64,000 nucleotides of DNA from Gammaproteobacteria bacterium (GTDB lineage Bacteria; Pseudomonadota; Gammaproteobacteria; Enterobacterales; Psychrobiaceae): contig JABSRT010000016.1 in assembly GCA_013214945.1 (NCBI GenBank), positions 1 to 64,000 on the forward strand. The letters run 5' to 3'. Below are positions 39,378 to 48,305 of this stretch, piece by piece; within the stretch, counting starts at the first letter, position 1, and each line of letters opens with the position of its first letter. The translations under genes and the position numbers were made by a program. The notes under the pieces were generated by a model, which made no database searches, was not told the DNA's origin, and worked only from the letters and a program-made list of their open reading frames with translations.

Positions 39378-39600
39378 TTGTAGTATTACCTTATAAAAAT
39401 TACCACAATCCGCATAGCCTGAGCAGCTACTTGGATGTTTACGCGCAGTGTACTCTGCAATTGTGCACCTGGCTAGGTTGACAGCTAATCTCTTCTTATT
39501 AATGAGGGTAGCCGCAAACATTGATACTTTTATTTATCCGGTATTCTGGTTATTGATGCAGTTGCAATTGGCGGGTAATTCCCTGTTACAGGGCTGCTAG

Positions 39601-39750
39601 TTATGGCAACCTTGCTTCCACAATGATGGTGTTGTGCCAATCCCAGCGGCGAAAGGCGGCAGAAAATTTGGCCGGGTTAGCATAACCAACAGCCATGCGG
39701 TATTGGTCACAGAATTTGACGATTGCAATAACATTTTCGCGTGTTCCATT
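39601..39750 (-). pseudogene. C-terminal fragment of an AraC-family regulator
   Basis: On the minus strand an open stretch ending in TAA at 39601 reads ...MAVGYANPAKFSAAFRRW..., the second helix-turn-helix of AraC regulators (family VGYANPSKFSAAFKR). Nothing upstream restores the rest of the domain, and the residues after the motif are not family-like. Such regulators often control siderophore-receptor genes, which suits the neighbouring PepSY_TM remnant. Confidence 0.65.
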
Positions 39751-39875
39751 CGTCGGATGGTTAAGTATTTTTAGGGGTTGTATCCCGCTTATGGTCTAAA
39801 AACTCGGGTTTGCCACGGTATGAGAAGAACGCACGGCTGCTATTAAGTGGCTTGTACTCATAAATAGTCGGTATT

Positions 39876-40376
39876 GTGACGCCCCTTAGTGCTCTTTGGA
39901 AACATGATCAACTGGAAAAAATAGCAGCTCCTTATAAAGACGCGACGCCGTTGCTCGATTATGTGTCATCTGACGTGGTGCTAGCATCCGTATTAGCACA
40001 GGTGCCAAATGCTGATATTTCGTTTATTTCATGGCTGGGCAGCCCCTATGCCACGCCCCATCATTACACCGTCGCATTGCGAGGCAATACGCCGTTAACG
40101 GAGCGTTTACTTCAGCTAGCGATGGTTGATGCCAAAACGGGGCGTGTTACTAACATCGAAGAAACGCCGTGGTACATGAATGCGATGTTTTTATCTGTGC
40201 CGTTACATTTTGGCGATTATGGCGGGCTACCGTTAAAAATAATTTGGGCACTGTTTGATCTCGCGGCAATTATTGTGTTGTATTCAGGGTTTTATCTTTG
40301 GCTTAAAAAGCACTATAAGCTGGGAAAAAATAATAAAGTATCGCTCAAAGATAGATCAATGGCAGAGGGTAGTTAA
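39876..40376 (+). pseudogene. truncated PepSY-associated TM protein
   Basis: A 166-residue open frame starting with GTG. It matches only the C-terminal part of PepSY_TM proteins (usually about 370-400 residues): VDAKTGRVTNIEETPWYM, then PLHFGDYGGLPLKIIWALFD, and a last membrane helix with SGFYLWLKK. The N-terminal membrane helices and first PepSY repeat are missing. The intact family is linked to iron-siderophore uptake as a ferric reductase or energising partner. Probably non-functional. Confidence 0.7.
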
Positions 40377-40590
40377 TGACATATAAATTAATGAGAGAGT
40401 CATCTTCATTGTGGCGTATATTTTTATGGTCATTGGATATAGCCGTTATAAGTTTGCTGGGCTGGTGTCAGCATTAATCGGTGATGGTTGGTTAGTTCTT
40501 GTGTCTTGGGCTTGCTTAGGCAGCGCGGTATTTATTATACCTTGGGCGTATTATGTGGGCGCTAGCGAGCTGAAAGAATGGCTATTGTGA
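40376..40590 (+). pseudogene. frameshifted small membrane protein of the PepSY locus
   Basis: ATG overlaps the previous stop (TAATG). The first frame reads MTYKLMRESSSLWRIFLW and ends after 33 codons. A shift near 40455 continues as GLVSALIGDGWLVLV...PWAYYVGASELKEWLL to 40590. Together they resemble the 70-90 residue two-helix proteins found after PepSY_TM genes in siderophore loci. A single-base deletion is the simplest cause. Confidence 0.6.
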
Positions 40591-40977
40591 TCGAAAATAT
40601 CCAATAAATAACTGGTCAGTCCTTTGGGGGAGTAATTTATCTATCCATTAAGCTATTTAGTTAGTTGAATGATATTGAGTCTTAATAGTACAATTTTTGT
40701 TGACCACTAGACTTAACTCCTTTAACTTGAGCGGCAGGGCAAAGGATTAATAGTGTCAGCATGTTACAACTGATACCGGCCCCAACAAGAAAAAGAGTTG
40801 GACTGAAGATAAGTCTAGCTAGTGGCAGGCATTAGTCGTTGATGTTGCTGCAGAAAGTCAAAGGATTAGCTTTCTCTGTTTTATGTGAATATAACTATTT
40901 TGTTTAAACCTGATGTCTGGCAATAAGTTTCTCATTAAGAATAGGCTACTCGTAATCTTATATTAACGAGGTATAAA
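40591..40977. other. noncoding gap upstream of a chemoreceptor gene
   Basis: About 390 bases, no gene. At 40699-40709 GTTGACCACTA is identical to the complement of the terminal repeat of the IS3-family remnant at 22610, in the context CAATTTTTGTTGACCACTAG, so it may be another IS scar. The right end holds the ACGAGG-type ribosome-binding site of the next gene. Confidence 0.4.
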
Positions 40978-43008
40978 ATGAATATTCATTCTATTCGGGT
41001 CAAAATGCTATTGCCGCTAGTGTCTTTAGCGTTAGTTTTAATTGGGATTTTTGTGCTGCTCGCCTATTCAGAAAGTGCGCAAAAACATGCCATGAAAGAG
41101 CAAATTGACAGTTATTTTGAGGCAATATCAGAGGTACTTAATGCCGATAGAGATATTTATCAGGCACGGTTGGCTCAGGAAAAATCATTGAGTGGACACG
41201 GGACTGCTTTAGATAATAAAAAAGTATTCTTAGAAAATGCCCAACAAGTCAAAGATCGTTTCGCATTATTTAGAGATTCCCTAGCCGATCAGCCACAATT
41301 ACTGGCCCAATTTGAATCATTTGACCAGTTACATCAATCTTGGCTCAGTTCAAATCAACAGCTCTTTGTTGCACCGCATACCGTTATTTTGTTAAGCGAC
41401 GAGCTTAAACATATCGATGCACAATTTAGTGAAATTCGAAACATTCTAGATGATGCCGGCGATAAATTACGTCAGCACCTAGGCCAGATAGAAGTAGATA
41501 AGTCTTCTATTAAAGACTTAGAACGCTATGTTGAAGCAATAACCGAAGTTTTAAATGCTGACCGAGATTTTTATCAAGCAAGGTTAGCACTACAGAAACT
41601 GATTAATAATGATGATGTTGCTAAAAACAAATTAGATTTTCACGAAAATGCTAAACAAGTGTTACAGCGATTTAATTCCTTCAGAAATTTCCTCTCGGAT
41701 TTACCTGAGCTGATTAAACCTTATGCTAACTTTGATCTGTTATTTAACCAATGGTATCAACAAAGTGAAGTTTTCATTGCGAGTTACGTAGAAAATTCTC
41801 AGTCTCAGGCTCAGCAAGGGGAAACGTCAACAGATCAAGCTTTTAAAGCCGTACGAAACCAGTTGGATATGGCGGGAGAAGTTGTTCGTCAACATGCCCG
41901 TGACAGCGAAAAGTTAATGAATGAAAATTTAGCCGAATTTAGAAACCTTTCTATTATCGTGATTGCGATCGTTTTTATCGCGGCACTCGCTTTTGGCTTG
42001 TTTGTAACAACCGCTATCGCGAAAGATGTCGAAGCGTTAACTCGGCGAATTAAAGAAATAGCCGAAGGCGATGGCGACTTAACCTTGCGTATAAACTCTC
42101 AAGCAAAAGATGAGTTGGGCGCTTTGGCTAATCAGTTTGATTCATTTGTTGAGCAGCTACGGGCGATTATCGGCAGTGTTCAAGCACAGTCAAATGACTT
42201 GGGGGGCATGACAGCGTCACTGCGCGATGTCTCAGCTAAAGCTAAAAGTATTACCAATGCGTTGGCTGATGCCTCTGATCAAATTGTGGATGCAGCCAAT
42301 GAAATGAGTGTGTCAAATAAGCAAATGGCAGAGTCTGCAATAATTACTGCGCAAGAGGCGAATAAGTCTGGTGATCAAACCCAACAGGGCATTGACGCGG
42401 TTAAATCATCTAATTCACAAATCGTCAATTTAGCCAGTGGAATTGAAGAAACACTGGTTCGCTCAGAGGAGCTGGAAAAAAGTTCGGCGGCTATTTCATC
42501 GGTACTGGAAGTTATTCGAAAAATTGCCGATCAAACGAATTTGTTAGCACTTAATGCGGCGATTGAAGCGGCAAGGGCAGGTGAACAAGGCCGAGGTTTT
42601 GCTGTTGTTGCCGATGAAGTTCGGATGCTGGCGACTAAAACTCAAGACAGCACCAATGAGATTGAAGCGATGATTGACGAACTAAAAGGTAATGTGCAGG
42701 CATCATCAAGCTCAATTATGGCAAGCCGTAACCATGTTGATACTACGACCAAAAACTTTCAAGGCGTCGTTAGTATTTTTGATGCGTTGACCGCTTCATT
42801 TGAAGGTGTCAAAGAAATGGCCGAACAAACGTCTCAGGCAACCCAAGAGCAATCATCAGTCTCTGGAATGCTAATCCAAAACTTGCAGGGAATGAAAGAG
42901 CAAACTGATATTATTGAAGATATCTCTGAAACAATTGATAGCCACTCAAATAAAATTCTTGAATTATATAAGCGCCTTAGCGCTAATGTTGGTAGCTTTA
43001 AAGTCTAG
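40978..43008 (+). CDS. methyl-accepting chemotaxis protein with HBM-like sensor
   Basis: A 676-residue chemoreceptor. TM1 is residues about 9-30; the periplasmic region (31-320) is long, helical and contains two similar halves, [15 protein letters not shown] near residue 51 and [15 protein letters not shown] near 189, the hallmark of helical bimodular (HBM) sensors; TM2 is near 323-345; then HAMP ([11 protein letters not shown]) and the signalling tip [23 protein letters not shown] receptors known so far bind organic acids. A terminator follows. Confidence 0.92.
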   Translation: MNIHSIRVKMLLPLVSLALVLIGIFVLLAYSESAQKHAMKEQIDSYFEAISEVLNADRDIYQARLAQEKSLSGHGTALDNKKVFLENAQQVKDRFALFRDSLADQPQLLAQFESFDQLHQSWLSSNQQLFVAPHTVILLSDELKHIDAQFSEIRNILDDAGDKLRQHLGQIEVDKSSIKDLERYVEAITEVLNADRDFYQARLALQKLINNDDVAKNKLDFHENAKQVLQRFNSFRNFLSDLPELIKPYANFDLLFNQWYQQSEVFIASYVENSQSQAQQGETSTDQAFKAVRNQLDMAGEVVRQHARDSEKLMNENLAEFRNLSIIVIAIVFIAALAFGLFVTTAIAKDVEALTRRIKEIAEGDGDLTLRINSQAKDELGALANQFDSFVEQLRAIIGSVQAQSNDLGGMTASLRDVSAKAKSITNALADASDQIVDAANEMSVSNKQMAESAIITAQEANKSGDQTQQGIDAVKSSNSQIVNLASGIEETLVRSEELEKSSAAISSVLEVIRKIADQTNLLALNAAIEAARAGEQGRGFAVVADEVRMLATKTQDSTNEIEAMIDELKGNVQASSSSIMASRNHVDTTTKNFQGVVSIFDALTASFEGVKEMAEQTSQATQEQSSVSGMLIQNLQGMKEQTDIIEDISETIDSHSNKILELYKRLSANVGSFKV

Positions 43009-43065
43009 TAAATATGCTGGTGGAGTTTTAATTCTAATCACTATCAGTAGGATGTGAGTAAAATC

Positions 43066-43093
43066 AAGGCCAATCTATTGATTGGCCTTTTTA
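43066..43093. terminator. terminator between convergent genes
   Basis: AAGGCCAAT pairs with ATTGGCCTT around CTATTG, followed by TTTTA. It lies between the chemoreceptor and add genes. Confidence 0.85.
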
Positions 43094-43123
43094 TTGGTTG
43101 TTTACTTACTTAAAGTCATTTTA

Positions 43124-44137
43124 CTAAGTTTTTGAATGCAACGCTAAGTAGCTTTGGGTTGCCGTATTGAGTCGTTCTTTTTCACAGCTTGTGATAAAAC
43201 TTGCTTCAATCGCATTAAAAGTGAACTGGGCTATTTCGGCTTTGGTCATTGGGTGGGCGTTAGCCACGGCCAAGAAGTTATCGGTCATGTAACCGCCAAA
43301 ATACGAGGGATCGTCCGAGTTAATCGTTACACACAGCCCTTTATTTAACAGCGTAACGATATTGTGCTGTTCCATTTGTTCAAACACTTTTAGTTTGAGG
43401 TTAGATAGCGGACAAACGGTTAATGGCATACGCGATTGAGCGAGTTGCTCGACCAATTTGGGATCGTCAACACAGCGAACGCCATGGTCGATACGAGAAA
43501 TTTTCAATAACTCTAACGCCTCATAAATGTTACTGGCTGAGCCTTCTTCACCAGCATGCGCGACCGTTAAAAATCCATGGTTGAGTGCTTGTTTAAATAC
43601 ACGCTCAAACTTACCTGCTGGGTTGCCCACTTCACTCGAATCTAAACCGACGCCAATAATCTGGTCTTTATAAGGGATGGCTTGTGCTAAGGTTTTAAAA
43701 GCAGCTTCTTCATCTAAATGACGCAAAAAACACATAATAAGCTTGCTGGTGATCCCAAGTTCTTGTTCTGCTTGGCCAAGCGCACGTGTTATGCCTTTAA
43801 CAACAGTATCAAAGCTAATGCCGCGTTCGGTATGGGTTTGTGGGTCAAAAAATATTTCGGTATGCATCACATTGTCAGTTTGGCAGCGTAATAAATAGGC
43901 CCAAGTGAGATCATAGAAGTCTTGTTCGTGAATTAAAACGTTAGCACCTTGATAATAAATATCTAGAAATGACTGCAGATTGTGAAAGTTGTATGCCTGC
44001 TTAACTTCGGCAATCGAGTTAAACGGGATCGCGATATTGTTGCGCTGTGCAAGCTGCAACAGTAACTCAGGTTCTAATGTCCCTTCGATATGAAGGTGAA
44101 GTTCTACTTTGGGTAAGGCACTAATAAATTTTTTCAT
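43124..44137 (-). CDS. add: adenosine deaminase
   Basis: A 337-residue zinc enzyme that converts adenosine or adenine nucleosides to inosine in purine salvage. Metal ligands: HLHIEGTLE near residue 14, and the later GLTVAHAGEEG-like segment (FLTVAHAGEEGS), SRIDHGVR, and INSDDPSYF with the catalytic Asp pair. Adenine deaminase is a close relative (ADA-like AAD), so base rather than nucleoside specificity is possible. The leader carries an adenine-type purine riboswitch, as known for add in Vibrio vulnificus. Confidence 0.9.
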   Translation of the reverse strand: MKKFISALPKVELHLHIEGTLEPELLLQLAQRNNIAIPFNSIAEVKQAYNFHNLQSFLDIYYQGANVLIHEQDFYDLTWAYLLRCQTDNVMHTEIFFDPQTHTERGISFDTVVKGITRALGQAEQELGITSKLIMCFLRHLDEEAAFKTLAQAIPYKDQIIGVGLDSSEVGNPAGKFERVFKQALNHGFLTVAHAGEEGSASNIYEALELLKISRIDHGVRCVDDPKLVEQLAQSRMPLTVCPLSNLKLKVFEQMEQHNIVTLLNKGLCVTINSDDPSYFGGYMTDNFLAVANAHPMTKAEIAQFTFNAIEASFITSCEKERLNTATQSYLALHSKT

Positions 44138-44138
44138 G

Positions 44139-44173
44139 GCTAAGCTCTTAATAAATTATTATATTTACTTAGC
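44139..44173 (-). promoter_or_regulatory. start-site hairpin of add (riboswitch expression platform)
   Basis: On the minus strand GCTAAG (44173-44168) pairs with CTTAGC (44144-44139), which ends one base before the add ATG; inner TAAAT/ATTTA can extend it. The AAGAG ribosome-binding site (about 44149-44145) lies inside. Its 5' arm overlaps a competing pair, AGTACTTTTCT with AGAAAAGTGCT (44171-44215). No T-run follows, so translational rather than transcriptional control is inferred. Confidence 0.6.
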
Positions 44174-44229
44174 ACTTTTCTATTGAAGATGAAATTTTTA
44201 CAAAGAGAAAAGTACTACAGCACTAAACT

Positions 44230-44298
44230 CTTCGTAATCAGGAGTTTATGGTTCCTGGTAGAGACCCCCAAACCATATTATTGGGGTTATACGAAGTG
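44230..44298 (-). promoter_or_regulatory. purine riboswitch aptamer, adenine type
   Basis: Minus-strand fold: P1 CTTCGTA/TACGAAG; P2 ACCCCAA/TTGGGGG with loop TAATATGG; junction GTCTCTACC; P3 CAGGA/TCCTG with loop ACCATAAAC. The loop pairs (ATATGG and CATAAAC) and the junction match the consensus TATAA, GATATGG, TTTCTACC and TAAAC blocks of purine aptamers. The residue just before P1's 3' strand, read GATTAC, gives T at the specificity position, which in known aptamers means adenine (C means guanine). Confidence 0.88.
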
Positions 44299-44399
44299 AA
44301 AGCAGGTTGCATCAACTTGCTTAAGTTTAGATCTTGCCGTCTTTTATATAATAAGTCTAGCGCTAAATAGCCCTCGTGATAACTTATTGGCCGGCTACT

Positions 44400-45074
44400 T
44401 TAATCCTGACCAAAAAGTACCGTTGCTTGGCTGTCTAACCACAGCGGGTGTTTGGTCATCACCTTAGAAAACATTTTGCTTTGCAAGTAGTTATTAAGCC
44501 ACTGGCGTAAGTGAGGGTAGGGGGCTTGTAAATACCACTGGCGTTCAACCCGGGCAAACTGGCGAATAAAGGGTAAAATAGCAATGTCGGCCAAACTTTC
44601 TTGATCTGCGAGCAAAAACTGATGGCGGCTTAAACGTTGTTCTAAATCTTGAATATGTACTTCACAGCGTTGGCGATGCTCAATAACATTGGGCTCTTTG
44701 TAGCGCTTCGCGCAGCGGTATTGTTCTAGTTTCCCCTTAAACTCTTGATCAAAAATAGCCATCAGCTGACGTATCTGCGATGTCGCATTATCATCGGCGC
44801 GCAGTAGCAAATTATCCGGATCATTTTTGGTTAAAGACCACCACATAATGTCGGCACTCTCTTCAATTACTTCCTGTGCTGAGCCCGTTGTCGGATCCAA
44901 TGGCAAGACTAAGACTGGCACCGTACCTTTTGGGGATGCCTCGAGCATGGCTTGGGGTTTATTGCTCAGTACTATGTCGCGCAAGATCACAGGTTGCTGC
45001 GATTTATAAATAGCAATGCGTGCGCGCATGGCGTAGGGGCAATTTCTTAACGAATAAAGTATCGGTAATATCAT
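44400..45074 (-). CDS. glutathione S-transferase family protein
   Basis: A 224-residue protein with a thioredoxin-like N-domain (ILYSLRNCPYAMRARIAI, carrying a Cys-Pro-Tyr motif) and an all-helical C-domain. The cis-Pro segment GTVPVLVL and ESADIMWW are GST-like. The Met at 45074 is preferred, since the N-domain starts there; the frame extends 11 codons more. A CPYA active site suggests glutaredoxin-like or Omega/Beta-type chemistry. Divergent from the U32 gene. Substrate unknown. Confidence 0.85.
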   Translation of the reverse strand: MILPILYSLRNCPYAMRARIAIYKSQQPVILRDIVLSNKPQAMLEASPKGTVPVLVLPLDPTTGSAQEVIEESADIMWWSLTKNDPDNLLLRADDNATSQIRQLMAIFDQEFKGKLEQYRCAKRYKEPNVIEHRQRCEVHIQDLEQRLSRHQFLLADQESLADIAILPFIRQFARVERQWYLQAPYPHLRQWLNNYLQSKMFSKVMTKHPLWLDSQATVLFGQD

Positions 45075-45199
45075 GATTTTACTCACCGTTTTTCTTATTA
45101 ATAGCAAAGGGATGACTTTTATCTATTTTAGCGATATTCATTAGGCAAATATACGGGTAAAATCCCCCCTTTAAAATTTACTGATAACAAGTTGTACCA

Positions 45200-47464
45200 A
45201 TGACTCAAAAAATTGAACTATTAGCCCCTGGTGGCAGTGTTGACGCGATTAAAGCGGCCATTATTGCTGGCGCCGATGCGGTGTATTGTGGCCTAGATAC
45301 CTTTAACGCCCGTAATCGTGCGGCTAATATTTCGTTCGACGAGCTTGTTGGGGTTATTCGGCTGGCTCACCAATATGAATGTCAGATATTTTTGACCTTA
45401 AACATTGTTATTTTAGAGCGCGAATTTAAGACCTTGTCTAAGTTACTTAGCCGCTTGGCTAATACCACGCTCGACGGCGTTATCGTGCAAGATATCGGGA
45501 TGTTTTATATTCTTAAAAAGCATTTTCCGACCTTAGATATCCATGCTTCAACTCAGATGACGACGCATAACATTGGTCAAATTCCATTTTTGAGAAAGCT
45601 TGGTGCATCGCGGGTTAACTTATCGCGTGAGTTGAATTTACGCGAAATTACCGCGATTAACACCGTTGCGCATCAAAACGATACCCTGACCGAAGTGTTT
45701 GTACATGGTTCGTTGTGTATTGCATTCTCAGGGTTGTGTTATTCAACCTCGGCCAGTGTTGGTAACTCGGGCAATCGTGGTCGTTGTAGTCAGGCATGTC
45801 GCGAAGAATATGAAACAACGCCGTCGGGCAATAATTTCCCGCTTAATATTAAAGATAATTCGGCCTTTTTCGATTTGCCTGCGCTGATTGAAGCGGGTGT
45901 TGACTCATTTAAGATTGAAGGGCGCATTAAAGGTTCTAGTTATGTTCATACCGTGGTCGATAGTTTCCGTAAACAAATCGATGGTATCTTAGAAACTGGT
46001 GAGTTAGTAGACGATGGTGAACGCTTATATAAAGTGTTTAATCGTGATTTCTCGAATGGTTTTTTACGCGGTGATCTTAATCAATCGATGTTTATTGATA
46101 ACCCACGTGATAATTCAAAAAAGCATGCGCTTGATAAAGCGCAGCAAATATCTGTGGTGCAAATAGAAGATCCAAGCCGGGCGTATTACGACGATAAAAA
46201 TGAAATCAATGCGACAGTCGACGACAAAATAAAATACCTAAACATTGATAAAATAGCGTTAAACCTTAGTTTTATCGGGCAGCAAGGTCAGCCGTTAACC
46301 ATCACTGTTACCACGCAAGAAGATGATAACGAGCCAAGCAGCTTTAACGTTACTTCTACTAGCCCACTTGTTGCTAGTGACAGCGCGGGTATTGATGCTG
46401 CAATTGTTGAGCAGCGTTTTAAAGTGTTAAATAATGCTGGTTTTAATTTAGTTGAACAGAACCTTGAGCAGCTGGGTAGCGGACTTGTGATCCCATATAA
46501 AGAACTCACAAACTTGAAAAATGATATCGCTTTGGCACTCAATAACTCAAAAGCATTATTACCAGCGATAGAGTTGCCAAAAGTCGTGCCAAATTCAAAT
46601 GTCGAAAATAAGAGCCAGCCAAAACTGTCGATCTTAATTAGTGATTTAGCTGACGCGGCACTTGGCGACACAACCGATGCTGATATTTACTTTAAATTGC
46701 CCGACGCATACAAACGCGATTGCACCAAGTACATTGATCTTCTTAATGACAACCCACGTTTAATTCCGTGGTTCCCAGCCGTTTTAATTGGCAAAGATTA
46801 TGATGTCGCGGTTAATATTTTAGAGCAGGTTCGTCCAAAACAAATCGTCACTAATAATACCGGCATCGCTTATAAAGCTTATGAATTAGGCATTGAGTGG
46901 GTAGCTGGTCCGTTTTTGAATACGACCAACTCGTATGCATTAATGGCGTTAAAAGAAGAGTTTAATTGTAGCGGCGCCTTTATTTCTAATGAAATTAACC
47001 GTCCGCAGATTAAAAATATCGCCCGCCCGGCTAACTTTAAAATGCTTTATAGTATTTATCACCCGATCTTATTGATGACCAGTCGTCAGTGTTTCTTCCA
47101 GCAAAGTGTTGGCTGTGAAAAACCACGGATTGATAATGGCTGTATGTTGTCGTGCGATAAATCGACCAGCATCACCAACCTTAAAGGGGTGTCGTTTGCG
47201 ATTGACAAGCAAAAGGCCGGTTACCCAGCAATTTATAATCAAGATCAGTTTTTGAATATGGAAATCATTAATGATTTGAGCGATTTATTCGACGGCTTTA
47301 TGATTGATTTAACCAACATTGGTGCTGGAGATAAGCAATCGCCTGATAAAGTTGCGTTAATTGCTCAGTTCGAACAATTATTGTCAGGTAATACAACGGT
47401 TGAATCTGCGGTAAATATTATGGTACCTGAATCAACTAATACTCAGTACCACACTGGATTGTAA
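45200..47464 (+). CDS. peptidase U32 family protein, RlhA-like
   Basis: A 754-residue protein. The U32 core is at residues 1-330: IELLAPGGSVDAIKAAI, GADAVYCGLDTFNARN, the VHGSLCIAFSGLCYST segment and SGNRGRCSQACREEY, with three cysteines of the presumed iron-sulfur site. A C-terminal region with GCMLSCDKS completes it. The closest known role is RlhA (YdcP), which hydroxylates 23S rRNA C2501 using prephenate-derived oxygen. It is about 100 residues longer than E. coli RlhA, so RlhA identity is probable, not proven. Confidence 0.82.
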   Translation: MTQKIELLAPGGSVDAIKAAIIAGADAVYCGLDTFNARNRAANISFDELVGVIRLAHQYECQIFLTLNIVILEREFKTLSKLLSRLANTTLDGVIVQDIGMFYILKKHFPTLDIHASTQMTTHNIGQIPFLRKLGASRVNLSRELNLREITAINTVAHQNDTLTEVFVHGSLCIAFSGLCYSTSASVGNSGNRGRCSQACREEYETTPSGNNFPLNIKDNSAFFDLPALIEAGVDSFKIEGRIKGSSYVHTVVDSFRKQIDGILETGELVDDGERLYKVFNRDFSNGFLRGDLNQSMFIDNPRDNSKKHALDKAQQISVVQIEDPSRAYYDDKNEINATVDDKIKYLNIDKIALNLSFIGQQGQPLTITVTTQEDDNEPSSFNVTSTSPLVASDSAGIDAAIVEQRFKVLNNAGFNLVEQNLEQLGSGLVIPYKELTNLKNDIALALNNSKALLPAIELPKVVPNSNVENKSQPKLSILISDLADAALGDTTDADIYFKLPDAYKRDCTKYIDLLNDNPRLIPWFPAVLIGKDYDVAVNILEQVRPKQIVTNNTGIAYKAYELGIEWVAGPFLNTTNSYALMALKEEFNCSGAFISNEINRPQIKNIARPANFKMLYSIYHPILLMTSRQCFFQQSVGCEKPRIDNGCMLSCDKSTSITNLKGVSFAIDKQKAGYPAIYNQDQFLNMEIINDLSDLFDGFMIDLTNIGAGDKQSPDKVALIAQFEQLLSGNTTVESAVNIMVPESTNTQYHTGL

Positions 47465-47494
47465 TCGTTTAAGTTGTTGCTATGAACGCTGAAT

Positions 47495-47524
47495 AAAAGG
47501 CGCTGTTTAAAACAGCGCCTTTTT
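47495..47524. terminator. bidirectional terminator overlapping a gene end
   Basis: AAAAGGCGCTGTT pairs with AACAGCGCCTTTT around TAA. It ends the U32 gene on the plus strand. The DUF1287 stop codon (47507-47509, minus strand) lies within the stem, so that gene's last codons are part of the hairpin. Confidence 0.85.
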
Positions 47525-48088
47525 AATGGTAACGGTAATTTTATAGTCGAACAGCATGTCTTCAAGTTGTGGTCCCGCCCCAATATTATGAACCACTAAG
47601 GGTAAACTATTGAGCGTTGCCGCTGTGGCAATAATGCCAATGTGCGGTAAATTATTGTCTAGTCGCCAAGTAACAATGTCACCAAGTTGATACTGTTCAG
47701 GGTCTTGCTCTGTGGTTAATACCTTACCGTGGCGTTTAAAAAAAGCCCGTAAATTAGGGACCCGTCGGTGATCAATATTGGTGTCAGGGCGGGTTAGCCC
47801 CCAAATTCTGTTGGACGGGTACTGGTTGAAGTTTTGTTTAATGTCCTGATGGACAAGCTGTTGCAGGTCAATGTCCAAAGCACGATAGGCGCGGATAATA
47901 ACATCGGTACATACCCCAAGCTGTTTAGGAATGTCACCATTAGGATAAGCAATCGCATAATAGCTGCCATCGTATGTCACCACAGATTGGGTGCGCTGTA
48001 ACGCCGCCTCCGCTAATTTATGCGCAAAAGTTTGAGCTGTAGTTGTGGTGGATAAAGCCAGTAGCCATAATCCTAAAAGATATTTCAT
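47507..48088 (-). CDS. exported DUF1287 family protein
   Basis: A 193-residue protein with a signal peptide ending TTAQ (residues 1-19). Features of DUF1287: YDGSYYAIAYPNGDIP, GVCTDVIIRAYRALDIDL with a conserved Cys, and the C-terminal LPHIGIIAT and VVHNIGAGPQLEDMLFDYKI. The Cys-His pairing suggests an NlpC/P60-like or amidase-type fold, though activity is not established. Stop codon lies in a terminator stem. Confidence 0.85.
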   Translation of the reverse strand: MKYLLGLWLLALSTTTTAQTFAHKLAEAALQRTQSVVTYDGSYYAIAYPNGDIPKQLGVCTDVIIRAYRALDIDLQQLVHQDIKQNFNQYPSNRIWGLTRPDTNIDHRRVPNLRAFFKRHGKVLTTEQDPEQYQLGDIVTWRLDNNLPHIGIIATAATLNSLPLVVHNIGAGPQLEDMLFDYKITVTIKKALF

Positions 48089-48305
48089 TGCTTACCTTAC
48101 TTAAGTTAAGCTAAGTTAAACCTCACCAAATCAACAACAGTTAGCAGGTTAAGATACTGCTTAGTTACTTAATTTTATCTCGCCGAGTTTAATAGTGCTT
48201 GTTTGATAGAGCCTAGTTTGGAATCAATTCATTTCTAAATTAACACTAATAATTATCTTAGTTCAAATGTATGCTGTGATAACTAAATAAACAAGTGGTG
48301 TAGCG

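Noticed and set aside
39378-39521. N-terminal extension of the pseudouridine synthase
   Set aside because: Residues lack S4-domain character; the Met at 39377 has a good ribosome-binding site.
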